Assembly (NCBI GenBank): GCA_016838895.1
Contig: JAEKNU010000001.1
Span: 109,186-173,185, forward strand
Source of the DNA: Chloroflexota bacterium
GTDB lineage: Bacteria; Chloroflexota; Anaerolineae; Anaerolineales; Anaerolineaceae
Reading direction: 5' to 3'
Length of the DNA stretch: 64,000 nt
Shown one piece after another: positions 26,666 to 34,758 of this stretch (position 1 is its first letter; each line of letters opens with the position of its first letter). The notes under the pieces are model-generated. The model was not told the DNA's origin, ran no database searches, and worked only from the letters and a program-made list of their open reading frames with translations. Position numbers and translations under genes: made by a program.

Positions 26666-27964
26666 ATGAAAACGGCTACTTTTCAAGCAGAAAATATGCA
26701 AAAAGCATTAGATATTGTCCAAAAGGAACTAGGTTCCGAAGCTCTTGTTATTTCTGTGCGTCAAATCCCTGGCGGTCCGGTTTGGCAAGTATGGAAACAG
26801 CCCAATATCGAAATTGTTGCTGGGTTACCTGAAGCTGGTGATGCTCCAAAAGAGGATCAAAAAAATAATCATCGTGAATATATAACAGAAGCAGATGATT
26901 ATCAACAAACTTTGGCAGAGATGTATAACCCGCAAGGGAAAACTGAAAAAGAAACGCCACGAACGATAACAAATATGTATCAACAGAATCAGAGCGTTAC
27001 GGAGATAAAACGTGAACCTGAAAGGATTGAAAATCCTAATGTAAAATTTCGGAAAAATTTCGATGATCTTTATGCCGATGAAAAGAAAATACAAGTACAC
27101 TCAAATCGTACACAGGAAGAGAGCAGATCAAATCAGCTTAAGAAATTTGCGGCTATTCTTCCTACATTACCAATTGAATCAACAAAATTACTGCAAAAAT
27201 TATTGCGGCAAGGCGTATCTGAAGATTATATCTATCGCTCAACAAATTTAATGCAAAGTGCTTTGACAGAAAAAACAAAAAATGATCCAAAAAAAATACA
27301 AAGCTATTTGCAACAACAATTTGAGGCATCAATAAACTCTGGTAAATCGATAATTGGTATTACTCCAAAAATAATTTGCCTTATTGGAACAAGTGGCGTA
27401 GGAAAAACAAGTGCAATAGCAAAATTAGCCACTTATTTTGGTAGAAGATTAAAAAAGAATGTAACATGGATTTGTGCAGATACTGTTAGAGCAGGAGCAA
27501 TTGCAGAAGCAAATACTTACGTTGAAACTATTGGTGCAACCTTAAAAATAGCATATACACCTAATGATTTGATTGAATCAATTAACAGTGCCATGCAGGA
27601 AGGTGCCGATTATATATTAGTGGATACACCTGCGTTCAATCCAAATCGGGAATCAAGTGTGCTGGAAATAGGAAATTTATTAACCGTTGTTCCAAAAAGA
27701 AATACCTGGTTAGTACTTCCAGCGACAGCAAAAGAAAGTGATCTAAATCAATTGTACGCGGCGGTTTCACATTTCAGAATCCGTGGAACGGTAGTAACAA
27801 AAATGGATGAGACAAATAGTTTTGGACCAATATTCAATTTGTTGATGGAACAGAAAATTTCATTAAATTACTTAACATTTGGTTCAAATATCGTAAATGA
27901 TCTGGTAAGTGCGGAACCATCGATATTTGTAAATTCACTTTTTGAAGAGAGGTTTGCAGGCTAA
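26666..27964 (+). CDS. flhF: Flagellar SRP-like GTPase FlhF, altered switch II motif
   Basis: The 432-residue protein has the FlhF layout: a short N-terminal region (KTATFQAENMQKALDIVQKELGSEALVIS), a variable linker and an SRP-type NG GTPase domain from about 200. G1 is GTSGVGKTSAIAKLA (from residue 241), the insertion-box region CADTVRAGAIAEANTY is present, and G4 is TKMDE. The G3 motif, normally DTAGR, reads DTPAF from Asp320, losing the switch II Gly. FlhF sets flagellar position and number in other bacteria. Hydrolysis may be impaired here; that is inference. It overlaps the next gene by one base. Confidence 0.9.
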   Translation: MKTATFQAENMQKALDIVQKELGSEALVISVRQIPGGPVWQVWKQPNIEIVAGLPEAGDAPKEDQKNNHREYITEADDYQQTLAEMYNPQGKTEKETPRTITNMYQQNQSVTEIKREPERIENPNVKFRKNFDDLYADEKKIQVHSNRTQEESRSNQLKKFAAILPTLPIESTKLLQKLLRQGVSEDYIYRSTNLMQSALTEKTKNDPKKIQSYLQQQFEASINSGKSIIGITPKIICLIGTSGVGKTSAIAKLATYFGRRLKKNVTWICADTVRAGAIAEANTYVETIGATLKIAYTPNDLIESINSAMQEGADYILVDTPAFNPNRESSVLEIGNLLTVVPKRNTWLVLPATAKESDLNQLYAAVSHFRIRGTVVTKMDETNSFGPIFNLLMEQKISLNYLTFGSNIVNDLVSAEPSIFVNSLFEERFAG

Positions 27965-28257
27965 TGGCAGGTAAAGTTAGTAAAAGTAAGAATAGCCATC
28001 AATCCAAAAACAAGGGGATGAATGTTCATCCTGTTATCGAGGCTGGTGTTGCAGTTGTTAAGATATTGGTGCTGGTCAGTGCAGCGCTTGTTTTTGTCAT
28101 TTCTCTTATGGCACATGCTGAATGGTATGCAATTGCCATACGAACATCATTAACAATGATACTTGTTGGTCTACTAGGTTGGTATGCCAATTGGATGCTC
28201 GGAAAATGGGTTCTCAAATACGAGATGAAAAAATTTGAAGAACAAGATAGACAATAA
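27964..28257 (+). CDS. Small membrane protein of unknown function
   Basis: The 97-residue product has a basic N-terminus rich in Lys, Ser and Asn (1-20), two predicted membrane helices (about 30-50 and 56-76) and a charged C-terminal tail. I do not recognise a family. Its start overlaps the flhF stop by one base, so it is coupled to FlhF translation. It sits exactly where flhG (a MinD-like partner of FlhF) is found in many flagellar operons. A role as a membrane partner of FlhF is a positional guess only. Confidence 0.75.
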   Translation: MAGKVSKSKNSHQSKNKGMNVHPVIEAGVAVVKILVLVSAALVFVISLMAHAEWYAIAIRTSLTMILVGLLGWYANWMLGKWVLKYEMKKFEEQDRQ

Positions 28258-28281
28258 GATGATTACATAAACGGATTACAA

Positions 28282-29112
28282 ATGAGTGAAAACAGTGTAA
28301 ATGAAGAATTACTAATAAAAGAATACTTACAAAAAAGGGATGCCAAATTGCGTGAAGAAATTATCGTTAATTTGCTTCCATTAATTCATTTTGTACTAGG
28401 CCGTTTAGGAATTACAAAGAATACCAGCCAAGATTATGATGATTTAGCAGCACAAGGAATATTAGGTTTGATAGAAGCGGTTGATCGATATGATGAAAAA
28501 TACAACACCAAATTGTCAACTTTTGCGACATTAAAAATTCGTGGAAAAATCCTGGATACATTGCGCGAAATGGATTGGCTTTCCCGAGCATCAAGACAAA
28601 AAGTCCGCGGATTACAACAGGCAACAAATGAATTGGAAATGGAACTGAAGCGTACACCCACAGATGAAGAAATTGCTATACATCTTGATATAGATATGGA
28701 TGAGTATAGAAAAATTTTGGGAGAGGCAAGTAAAAGTTTTCTCTCACTGGATGAAGAGATTAATGATGCAAATGATGGTGCCATCGATTTGAAAGAAGTT
28801 ATTTCAGATGATAAACAAATAGATCCATCAGAATTGATAGAATCACAAGATTTTCAGGATACGATAATTATTGGAATTAAGGAATTATCGAGTAGGGAAC
28901 AACAAATTCTATCACTTTATTACTATGACGAATTAACCCTTAAAGAAATCGGACAGGTAATGGGGATTTCAGAATCCCGCGTAAGTCAGGTACATGGAAA
29001 AGCAATTATTAAATTGAAACAGGTTGTAGGTGAATCGGAGCATAAAGGAAAAAATAAGTATAAAAATCCAAAAAAACCGTTAAACCTGAATTCTGCTGCA
29101 TCAATGATATAA
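28282..29112 (+). CDS. fliA: Flagellar sigma factor FliA/SigD (sigma-28)
   Basis: The 276-residue sigma factor has region 2 with DYDDLAAQGILGLIEAVDRYD and FATLKIRGKILDTLREMDWLSR. The latter is the typical sigma-28 form of the promoter-melting segment. A region 3 (RTPTDEEIAIHLDID) and region 4 with LTLKEIGQVMGISESRVSQVH follow. It would direct late flagellar transcription from promoters such as those at 31080, 38686 and 42465, and be held by FlgM (31148). It lies 24 bases after the small membrane gene. A basic tail (KGKNKYKNPKKP) extends the C-terminus. Confidence 0.94.
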   Translation: MSENSVNEELLIKEYLQKRDAKLREEIIVNLLPLIHFVLGRLGITKNTSQDYDDLAAQGILGLIEAVDRYDEKYNTKLSTFATLKIRGKILDTLREMDWLSRASRQKVRGLQQATNELEMELKRTPTDEEIAIHLDIDMDEYRKILGEASKSFLSLDEEINDANDGAIDLKEVISDDKQIDPSELIESQDFQDTIIIGIKELSSREQQILSLYYYDELTLKEIGQVMGISESRVSQVHGKAIIKLKQVVGESEHKGKNKYKNPKKPLNLNSAASMI

Positions 29113-29125
29113 AACGAGGCGAACT

Positions 29126-29533
29126 GTGATAGGTATCAACACAAATTTATTGTCAGACACATTGAATGTTGTACAAATTGCCCAGGAAACCGCATTACGG
29201 CGGGGTAACGATCTCCAGGCGGATAGAATGCAACCTGTAGTTGAAAAATTGCGTAGTATTCTTACAAAAGAACGCAGCGCTGCGCCAATTGAACCAAGCA
29301 GTGAAATGAAAGAATCAAGTTTCAAGACACTCATGTCTTTGAAAGAACAGCAAGTAGATGGCAATGTCTCATCAACCATACCTATGGAAGAGAAGCAACG
29401 CATTGTAACAGCATTGTCAGCTGGTGGTATGGGTGAAACCGATATCGCTAAGCAATTAGGTGTTGCAAGAGATGAAGTCAGAATGATTGTGAATTTATCA
29501 GAGATGAATTCAGTACAACGGAGGTCCATATGA
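29126..29533 (+). CDS. YlxL/SwrB-position protein with C-terminal helix-turn-helix
   Basis: The 135-residue protein starts at GTG behind GAGG. Its C-terminus LSAGGMGETDIAKQLGVARDEVRMIVNL resembles the short helix-turn-helix at the end of YlxL/SwrB-like (DUF6115) proteins. These follow the sigma-28 gene in Firmicutes operons. It lacks the N-terminal membrane anchor those proteins usually have. SwrB promotes export-gate maturation and motility in Bacillus; a similar role here is inferred from position and the tail only. Its stop overlaps the flgF start by four bases. Confidence 0.6.
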   Translation: MIGINTNLLSDTLNVVQIAQETALRRGNDLQADRMQPVVEKLRSILTKERSAAPIEPSSEMKESSFKTLMSLKEQQVDGNVSSTIPMEEKQRIVTALSAGGMGETDIAKQLGVARDEVRMIVNLSEMNSVQRRSI

Positions 29534-30333
29534 TAAAAGGCCTATATTCTGCTGTATCCGCAATGATTACTGGCTTAGACCGGCAATCAGTAATCGCTCA
29601 TAATGCAGCGAATTTGGATACCCCAGGTTTCAAACAAATTATGATGACCATGGAAGAATTTAAAGAAACAGGTGTCTTTACCGCTGAATCTGCAATAGAT
29701 CCGTCCTCACCATTTGGCGGCAATGTCGGCTTTGATGAAAAGCGTTTTGTGAATATTAATTATGTGGGTTCACATGGCACCGGTGTAAATACGGCCTTTG
29801 AAGAAACAAATTTAACACAAGGTGCATTATTAAATACTGAAGAACCCCTTGATTTGGCAATTGAAGGTAACGGATATTTTAAATTACAAACACCAGATGG
29901 CATGGCATATACCAGGGATGGACGATTTAATCTGAATGCAAACAGAGAAATTGTCTCCGTTGATGGATATTATTTGATGGATCAGAGTGATCAAATCATT
30001 ACAGTCCCTGAAGGAAGTATCATTGAAGTTGATAGCAGCGGCATTATTTACCTGGACAATGATGATGTTGCTAATATTTCAATCGTCTCATTTGAAAATG
30101 AGTTAGAGAGTTTGCAAAGAGGCAATGATAATACATTTACATCTGAGATAGAACCAGATGGAGAGACAGTTGGTGTGATTGCTCAAGGATATCTTGAATC
30201 ATCGAATGTGGATGTTGCTCAATTGATGACACAAATGGTATCCGTTGTACGTTCATATGAAGCTGCTCAGCAATTGGTTACGATACAGGACGAATTATTA
30301 GGCAGATCCATAAGCACATTAGGTAGAATTTAG
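29530..30333 (+). CDS. flgF: Flagellar rod protein, FlgF-like
   Basis: The 267-residue protein has the rod/hook N-terminus with HNAANLDTPGFK (near residue 26), the DLAIEGNGYFKL and YTRDGRFNLN strands of the central D1 region, and the C-terminal GYLESSNVDVAQLMTQMVSVVRSYEAAQQ. The stretch VPEGSIIEVDSSG fits FlgF better than FlgG. It has no Sec signal, as expected for a protein exported by the flagellar apparatus. It is translationally coupled to the gene before it and followed 11 bases later by flgG. Confidence 0.85.
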   Translation: MIKGLYSAVSAMITGLDRQSVIAHNAANLDTPGFKQIMMTMEEFKETGVFTAESAIDPSSPFGGNVGFDEKRFVNINYVGSHGTGVNTAFEETNLTQGALLNTEEPLDLAIEGNGYFKLQTPDGMAYTRDGRFNLNANREIVSVDGYYLMDQSDQIITVPEGSIIEVDSSGIIYLDNDDVANISIVSFENELESLQRGNDNTFTSEIEPDGETVGVIAQGYLESSNVDVAQLMTQMVSVVRSYEAAQQLVTIQDELLGRSISTLGRI

Positions 30334-30344
30334 TCGGAGGAAAG

Positions 30345-31079
30345 ATGTCTTCATTTACTCAAATCATACAAATGGCACGAAGTTCAATTCTGTCTAATTT
30401 ATCAAATCTGGACGTTGTTAGCAATAATTTGGCAAATATCAACACAACAGGATATAAGTCAACCAGATTAAATTTTCAGGAATTGCTTACTGAAAATAAT
30501 AAGAACGGTGTGCAGGAATCATCTACACAATCACATTTCACACAAGGATCAGTGAATTTCACTGGCAATCCATTAGATATTATGATTTCAGGTCATGGCT
30601 TTTTTGCAGTTGAAAAAGAAAATGGCGATATTGCCTATACAAGGGATGGTTCTTTCAACCTGGATTCTGATAGTTCAATTGTTGATGGAAGTGGAAATGC
30701 ACTGGTATGGGATGGCGAAATTCCTGCTGATGCAAACAAAGTTGAAATTAATGCTACCGGAAGCGTGCGCGTCAACATAGCCGGGGTATGGCAAGATGCA
30801 GGGCAAATACAATTATATGAATTTAACAACCCATCGGGAATGCGAATTATTGGTGATAATTTACGTCTTGAAACAGTAGAATCAGGCGCACCAATCGAAG
30901 GACTACCAATGGATGCTGGATTTGGTTATATCATTGATGAATCACTTGAATCATCGAATGTTGATTATGGAACTGAATTAGTAAGAATGATTACGCTTCA
31001 AAGATCTTTTGATGTATCCATTAAGAATTTACAACAAACTGATTTAATGTTGGGTATGGCAATCAATATGAGAAGATGA
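30345..31079 (+). CDS. flgG: Flagellar rod protein, FlgG-like
   Basis: The 244-residue protein shows SNNLANINTTGYKSTRLNFQELL at the N-terminus, DIMISGHGFFAVEKENG and AYTRDGSFNLD in the middle, and LESSNVDYGTELVRMITLQRSFDVS at the end. The stretch GQIQLYEFNNPSG and the following DNLRLETVESGAP match FlgG more than FlgF. It is slightly shorter than the usual 260 residues. CGGAGG stands just before the start. This is the last gene before the sigma-28 promoter of flgM and so the probable end of the middle-class flagellar operon. Confidence 0.85.
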   Translation: MSSFTQIIQMARSSILSNLSNLDVVSNNLANINTTGYKSTRLNFQELLTENNKNGVQESSTQSHFTQGSVNFTGNPLDIMISGHGFFAVEKENGDIAYTRDGSFNLDSDSSIVDGSGNALVWDGEIPADANKVEINATGSVRVNIAGVWQDAGQIQLYEFNNPSGMRIIGDNLRLETVESGAPIEGLPMDAGFGYIIDESLESSNVDYGTELVRMITLQRSFDVSIKNLQQTDLMLGMAINMRR

Positions 31080-31106
31080 TAAAGTTTTCTGCTATTCTGC
31101 CGATAA
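31080..31106 (+). promoter_or_regulatory. Sigma-28 promoter upstream of flgM
   Basis: TAAAGTTT at 31080-31087 and GCCGATAA at 31099-31106 are separated by exactly 11 bases, a full match to the FliA/SigD consensus. The promoter begins at the flgG stop and lies 41 bases before the flgM start. It would drive flgM-flgN-flgK-flgL-csrA. Confidence 0.93.
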
Positions 31107-31147
31107 TAATAAAAGGTATGAATCCGTAGAAGGAGACGAACAAGATC

Positions 31148-31456
31148 ATGGAAAATAGAAATATCCAGTCAGTAGGATCAAGTAATCAATCAAATCGTGT
31201 TCAATCAATGGAACAGAAAAAATATAAAGCTACCTCAGCAGATGGTGTAGAACACACACCAAATTCTGATAGAGCAACATTATCGGTTGAAGCACAAGTA
31301 TTGGCTAAATCATTGTCAGCCTTAAATAGTATTGATGACGTGCGACAAGAGAAAGTAACTGCCATCAAAGAAAAAATTGATAGTGGAACTTACGAAGTGA
31401 AGTATCAAAACATTGCATCCCGAATTGAACAATTATTGCAACAGATTTCAGATTAA
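31148..31456 (+). CDS. flgM: Anti-sigma-28 factor FlgM
   Basis: The 102-residue protein has a disordered N-terminal half and the FlgM C-terminal motif VRQEKVTAIKEKIDSGTYEV near residues 72-91, which binds FliA. The DRATLSVEAQVLAKSL stretch before it is also typical. FlgM is secreted through the completed hook, releasing FliA. It sits behind a perfect sigma-28 promoter, giving a feedback loop. AAGGAG precedes the start. Confidence 0.92.
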   Translation: MENRNIQSVGSSNQSNRVQSMEQKKYKATSADGVEHTPNSDRATLSVEAQVLAKSLSALNSIDDVRQEKVTAIKEKIDSGTYEVKYQNIASRIEQLLQQISD

Positions 31457-31471
31457 TCTGTGGAGGAATAC

Positions 31472-31996
31472 ATGTCCAATAATCACGAAGAGAGAAATGA
31501 AATTTTAGTTAGTCTGGAAGCAGTGTTGGTAAATGAATTTCGTGTTTATCAATCCCTTCGTGATTTAACGTTAGAAGAACGTCAAGTTCTTCTAGAAGGA
31601 CAAGGCCAGAACTTAATGAGTCTGGTTGATAAGAAAGAAGAATTGCTGGATGAATTAACCCAGATGGAATCGAAACGCAACATGATTATTGATCGGATTA
31701 TGGACATTTTTGATGTTGAACAAAAACATGAAAATCTTGGAGAACTATTGGATGCAATCAAGGCAGAGCCGATTAAACGTCTTCAGCGTTTGCGCCAGGG
31801 ATTGGTGGCTTTGCAAACTGAAATTCGCGATATAAATCGTGGTAATTCCGCTTTAGCTTCTCTTAATTTAGAGAAAATATCACAGTTACAAAATTATTTA
31901 TTCAAATTATTTACATCTACTACCCAATACCAACCAGTTGGAAATCAAGCCTATGCTGATGGTCCTGCGAGCTGGGGTATGGATCAAAGAGCCTAG
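31472..31996 (+). CDS. flgN: FlgN-family export chaperone
   Basis: The 174-residue helical protein matches the FlgN family, which escorts the hook-filament junction proteins FlgK and FlgL to the export gate. Visible features are VSLEAVLVNEFRVYQSLRDLTLEERQVL and a long coiled region with KKEELLDELTQMESKR. I set the start at ATG 31472 because GGAGG lies five bases before it; an in-frame GTG at 31460 would place this ribosome site inside the gene. Its position right before flgK and flgL supports the call. Confidence 0.85.
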   Translation: MSNNHEERNEILVSLEAVLVNEFRVYQSLRDLTLEERQVLLEGQGQNLMSLVDKKEELLDELTQMESKRNMIIDRIMDIFDVEQKHENLGELLDAIKAEPIKRLQRLRQGLVALQTEIRDINRGNSALASLNLEKISQLQNYLFKLFTSTTQYQPVGNQAYADGPASWGMDQRA

Positions 31997-32007
31997 AGAG
32001 GTACGAT

Positions 32008-33402
32008 ATGCCATCATTTTCAGGAATTCACTTAGCTTTACAAGCCATTCTGGCAAATCAGAATGCAATGGAAGTTGTTACACATAATGTTTCAAATGCC
32101 AATACCGAAGGGTATCATCGCCAGGAGGCAGTATTAACCGCAAATCCTCCACAAACAACAGGCGGATGGATTTCATCCAGTTTATCAAGAAGTATGGGTA
32201 CCGGTGTAATGATGGATAGTGTTGATCGCTATGCAATGAAATTTACTGATATGCGCTATCGTAGTGAACTTGCTAATTCAGGACGTTGGGAAGCAGAAGC
32301 TCAATTGCTAGCCACTATGGAAATCACATTGGCAGATACTTCAGTCGATTCGATCTCAAATCGGTTAGATGAATATTGGGGTACTTGGCAGGCCCTGGCA
32401 AATGATCCGGAAGATCCTGCTTTACGACAGGACGTCATGTCAAAGGGTGAATCATTAGCGATGTCATTCAATAGTCGAGCTGAGAGATTACACAATCTGC
32501 GAGTAGATCAGAACATGGCAATTATTGAACGAGTTGGTAATATTAATGAAATGGCTTTCCAAATTGCAGAATTGAATGAGCAAATTGGACAGGTATTAAG
32601 TACTGGTGGAAAACCGAATGACCTTTTCGATAAACGAGATTTATTGCTTGATAAATTGTCACAATTATCTGGTGCCAGTAGTCATGAAGAAAATAATGGA
32701 CATGTAAATGTATCTATTGGTGGACACTTTCTTGTTATTGGTACAACTCCATATGAAGTATCAACAACAACAAATGCAGAGAATTTAGTTGAATTAGAAT
32801 GGGCAGATGGCGCTACTTTCCAGAGTTTGCAAGGTGAACTTCTTGGATTATTCCATGGCCGTGACGATGTTGTTGTAGAGCAGATGGATTGGTTGGATGA
32901 TTTGGCAAGCACATTCATTACAAGCGTAAATACTTTGCACAATACTGGCGTCGGCATGAATAATGAAACCGGTTTTGATTTCTTTACCGGTACCGATGCA
33001 TTATCCATGACCTTTAATTCAACTGATATGACAGTAGATCGTGTAGCCACAGCAGAACTGCTTGACTCACCTGGGGATGGTAATTTAGCAAAACAAATTG
33101 CTGATTTACAAAACTCATTGCTTTTCCATGGTGGAACGGCATCAATCAAGCAATACAATAACGAGCGTATCGGTTCATTAGCACTGGATGTTTCTCAGGC
33201 TCAAAACCTGGCATCAGATCATGGCGTTGTGAGAGAAGCCTTATACACACAACGTGAAGAAGTTGCCGGCGTAAACCTGAATGAAGAAGCCGCAAATATG
33301 GTTAAATATCAAATGGCTTATAATGCAGCAGCAAGATTGATGACAACAATTGATGAAATGTTAGACCGGGTCATTAATGGTATGGGTCTGGTCGGCCGCT
33401 AG
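32008..33402 (+). CDS. flgK: Flagellar hook-associated protein 1 FlgK
   Basis: FlgK (464 residues) is the first hook-filament junction protein. It has the N-terminal HNVSNANTEGYHRQEAVL, a long helical D1 region with DKRDLLLDKLSQLSG, and the C-terminal GVNLNEEAANMVKYQMAYNAAARLMTTIDEM, all diagnostic. No Sec signal is present. It lies 11 bases after flgN and directly before flgL. Confidence 0.95.
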   Translation: MPSFSGIHLALQAILANQNAMEVVTHNVSNANTEGYHRQEAVLTANPPQTTGGWISSSLSRSMGTGVMMDSVDRYAMKFTDMRYRSELANSGRWEAEAQLLATMEITLADTSVDSISNRLDEYWGTWQALANDPEDPALRQDVMSKGESLAMSFNSRAERLHNLRVDQNMAIIERVGNINEMAFQIAELNEQIGQVLSTGGKPNDLFDKRDLLLDKLSQLSGASSHEENNGHVNVSIGGHFLVIGTTPYEVSTTTNAENLVELEWADGATFQSLQGELLGLFHGRDDVVVEQMDWLDDLASTFITSVNTLHNTGVGMNNETGFDFFTGTDALSMTFNSTDMTVDRVATAELLDSPGDGNLAKQIADLQNSLLFHGGTASIKQYNNERIGSLALDVSQAQNLASDHGVVREALYTQREEVAGVNLNEEAANMVKYQMAYNAAARLMTTIDEMLDRVINGMGLVGR

Positions 33403-33419
33403 ACGGATTGGAGGTTACC

Positions 33420-34316
33420 ATGAGAGTTACAAATAGTATTGCATATAATATGCAACAGAAAAACATGAATGAAAGTCTCGAAAAACTATATGCGTATTCT
33501 ATTAAAGCAGGAACGGGAAAACGGTTCCAGGTACCTTCAGATGCGCCTACTCTAGCAGTTGAATCAATTTCAATAAAATCTACATTGAAATCAATGGAAT
33601 ATTACACACGTACTGCTGAGTCAACTAAAGAATGGCTATCTGCGACTGAGTTCTCTTTACAACAAATATCAGATATGGGAATGCGTGCTGAGGCGTTAGT
33701 AACTCGTGGATTGAGTGATACTATGGGCGTAGATGAAAGGGCTGTAATCGCTGCGGAGTTAGATGGCATTTTAGAGCAGGCAGTTGGTACAGCAAATTAT
33801 CAGCACAGGGATCGCTATCTATTTGCGGGCTTTGCCACGAAGACAAAGCCTTTTGAGCGAAATACAACTGGTCCGGTTGAAACAGTCGATTATATCCCTC
33901 CTGCCATACCTTTCCAGGCTATTCAGCGTGATATAGCCCCCGGCGAAACGATTACTGTAAACCTGGATGGTCCAGCTACTTTTGATCCGTTTTTTGAAGC
34001 TCTGATAGCAACAAGAGATGCTCTCAATGCGAATGATATGGTTGCTTTGAGCACATCATTTACTGATTTACAAAATGCTTCAAAAAATATTAATAACAAT
34101 CTGACTACGATTGGTTCACGCCTGCGGAATGCAGACACAACGATTGAAAGAAATCAAAATTCAACACTGGAATTACAAGCATTGCTTTCCCAAAAAGAAG
34201 ATGCAAATATGGCTGAAGCCATATCCCAATTAACGAATCAGGAAGTTGTTTACCAGGCTGTTTTACAAGTTGGAGCAAAAGCAAACAATTTGATGAGCTT
34301 ATTCAACGTTTTGTGA
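33420..34316 (+). CDS. flgL: Flagellar hook-associated protein 3 FlgL
   Basis: FlgL (298 residues) forms the second junction layer. The N-terminus MRVTNSIAYNMQQKNMNESL and KRFQVPSDAPTLAVESISIK are flagellin-like, and the C-terminus EDANMAEAISQLTNQEVVYQAVLQVGAKANNLMSLFN is typical of FlgL. The ATG at 33420 has GGAGG five bases upstream. An in-frame TTG at 33408 would place that site inside the coding part, so it is rejected. csrA follows after 38 bases, as in Bacillus, but without fliW between. Confidence 0.93.
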   Translation: MRVTNSIAYNMQQKNMNESLEKLYAYSIKAGTGKRFQVPSDAPTLAVESISIKSTLKSMEYYTRTAESTKEWLSATEFSLQQISDMGMRAEALVTRGLSDTMGVDERAVIAAELDGILEQAVGTANYQHRDRYLFAGFATKTKPFERNTTGPVETVDYIPPAIPFQAIQRDIAPGETITVNLDGPATFDPFFEALIATRDALNANDMVALSTSFTDLQNASKNINNNLTTIGSRLRNADTTIERNQNSTLELQALLSQKEDANMAEAISQLTNQEVVYQAVLQVGAKANNLMSLFNVL

Positions 34317-34354
34317 TACACTATTAAAAATTTATTTCAACCGGGGTTCACACA

Positions 34355-34639
34355 GTGCTGGTATTAACCAGGAAAGTTAATGAAGGGATCATAATTAACG
34401 ACAATATTCGGATTGTTATCCTTGATATTGATAAGGATAAGATCAAGATTGGTATTGACGCGCCAAAAGAAATTCCGATACTCCGAGAAGAAATAAAGGT
34501 TGCTGTTGAAGAGCAGCAAAAAGTAATTGAAACCATGGTGGGTAAGGAAGATCAAAAACAATTACAAGAACTGCGAGAATTTTTATTAACCCAGGTGGAT
34601 ACACCGCCAGATGAAGAAGAAAAATCAGAAGATAAATGA
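34355..34639 (+). CDS. csrA: RNA-binding regulator CsrA
   Basis: The GTG-started protein begins [26 protein letters not shown] and contains [12 protein letters not shown] with the RNA-contacting Arg, so the binding surface looks intact. At 94 residues it is longer than the usual 60-80, with an acidic C-terminal extension. CsrA dimers bind GGA motifs in leader RNAs, often hiding the ribosome site. Two strong hairpin candidates are in this window, before flagellin (38813-38832) and flaG (42041-42060). In Bacillus FliW antagonises CsrA; no fliW is present here. The gene is the last of the flgM operon. Confidence 0.94.
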   Translation: MLVLTRKVNEGIIINDNIRIVILDIDKDKIKIGIDAPKEIPILREEIKVAVEEQQKVIETMVGKEDQKQLQELREFLLTQVDTPPDEEEKSEDK

Positions 34640-34644
34640 GCATT

Positions 34645-34673
34645 AAGCTAACCACATGGTTGGCTTTTTTTTT
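34645..34673 (+). terminator. Rho-independent terminator after csrA
   Basis: A nine-base-pair stem (34645-34653 with 34658-34666, one G-T wobble) with an ACAT loop runs into an uninterrupted T-tract of nine bases. It closes the flgM-csrA operon. Confidence 0.9.
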
Positions 34674-34758
34674 ACATTCTTTTACGGGACTTTCATATCA
34701 CGTTTATTCCAGGTTTAGTTGATCACTGGTAAAGTAAAATGCGAAGGAATATATCTCT

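Noticed and set aside
29101..29529. 142-codon open frame antisense to the YlxL-like gene
   Set aside because: The plus-strand frame fits the operon spacing and has a helix-turn-helix; the minus frame has no family likeness.
32682..33158. 158-codon open frame antisense to flgK
   Set aside because: Shadow of a well-supported gene with no independent evidence.
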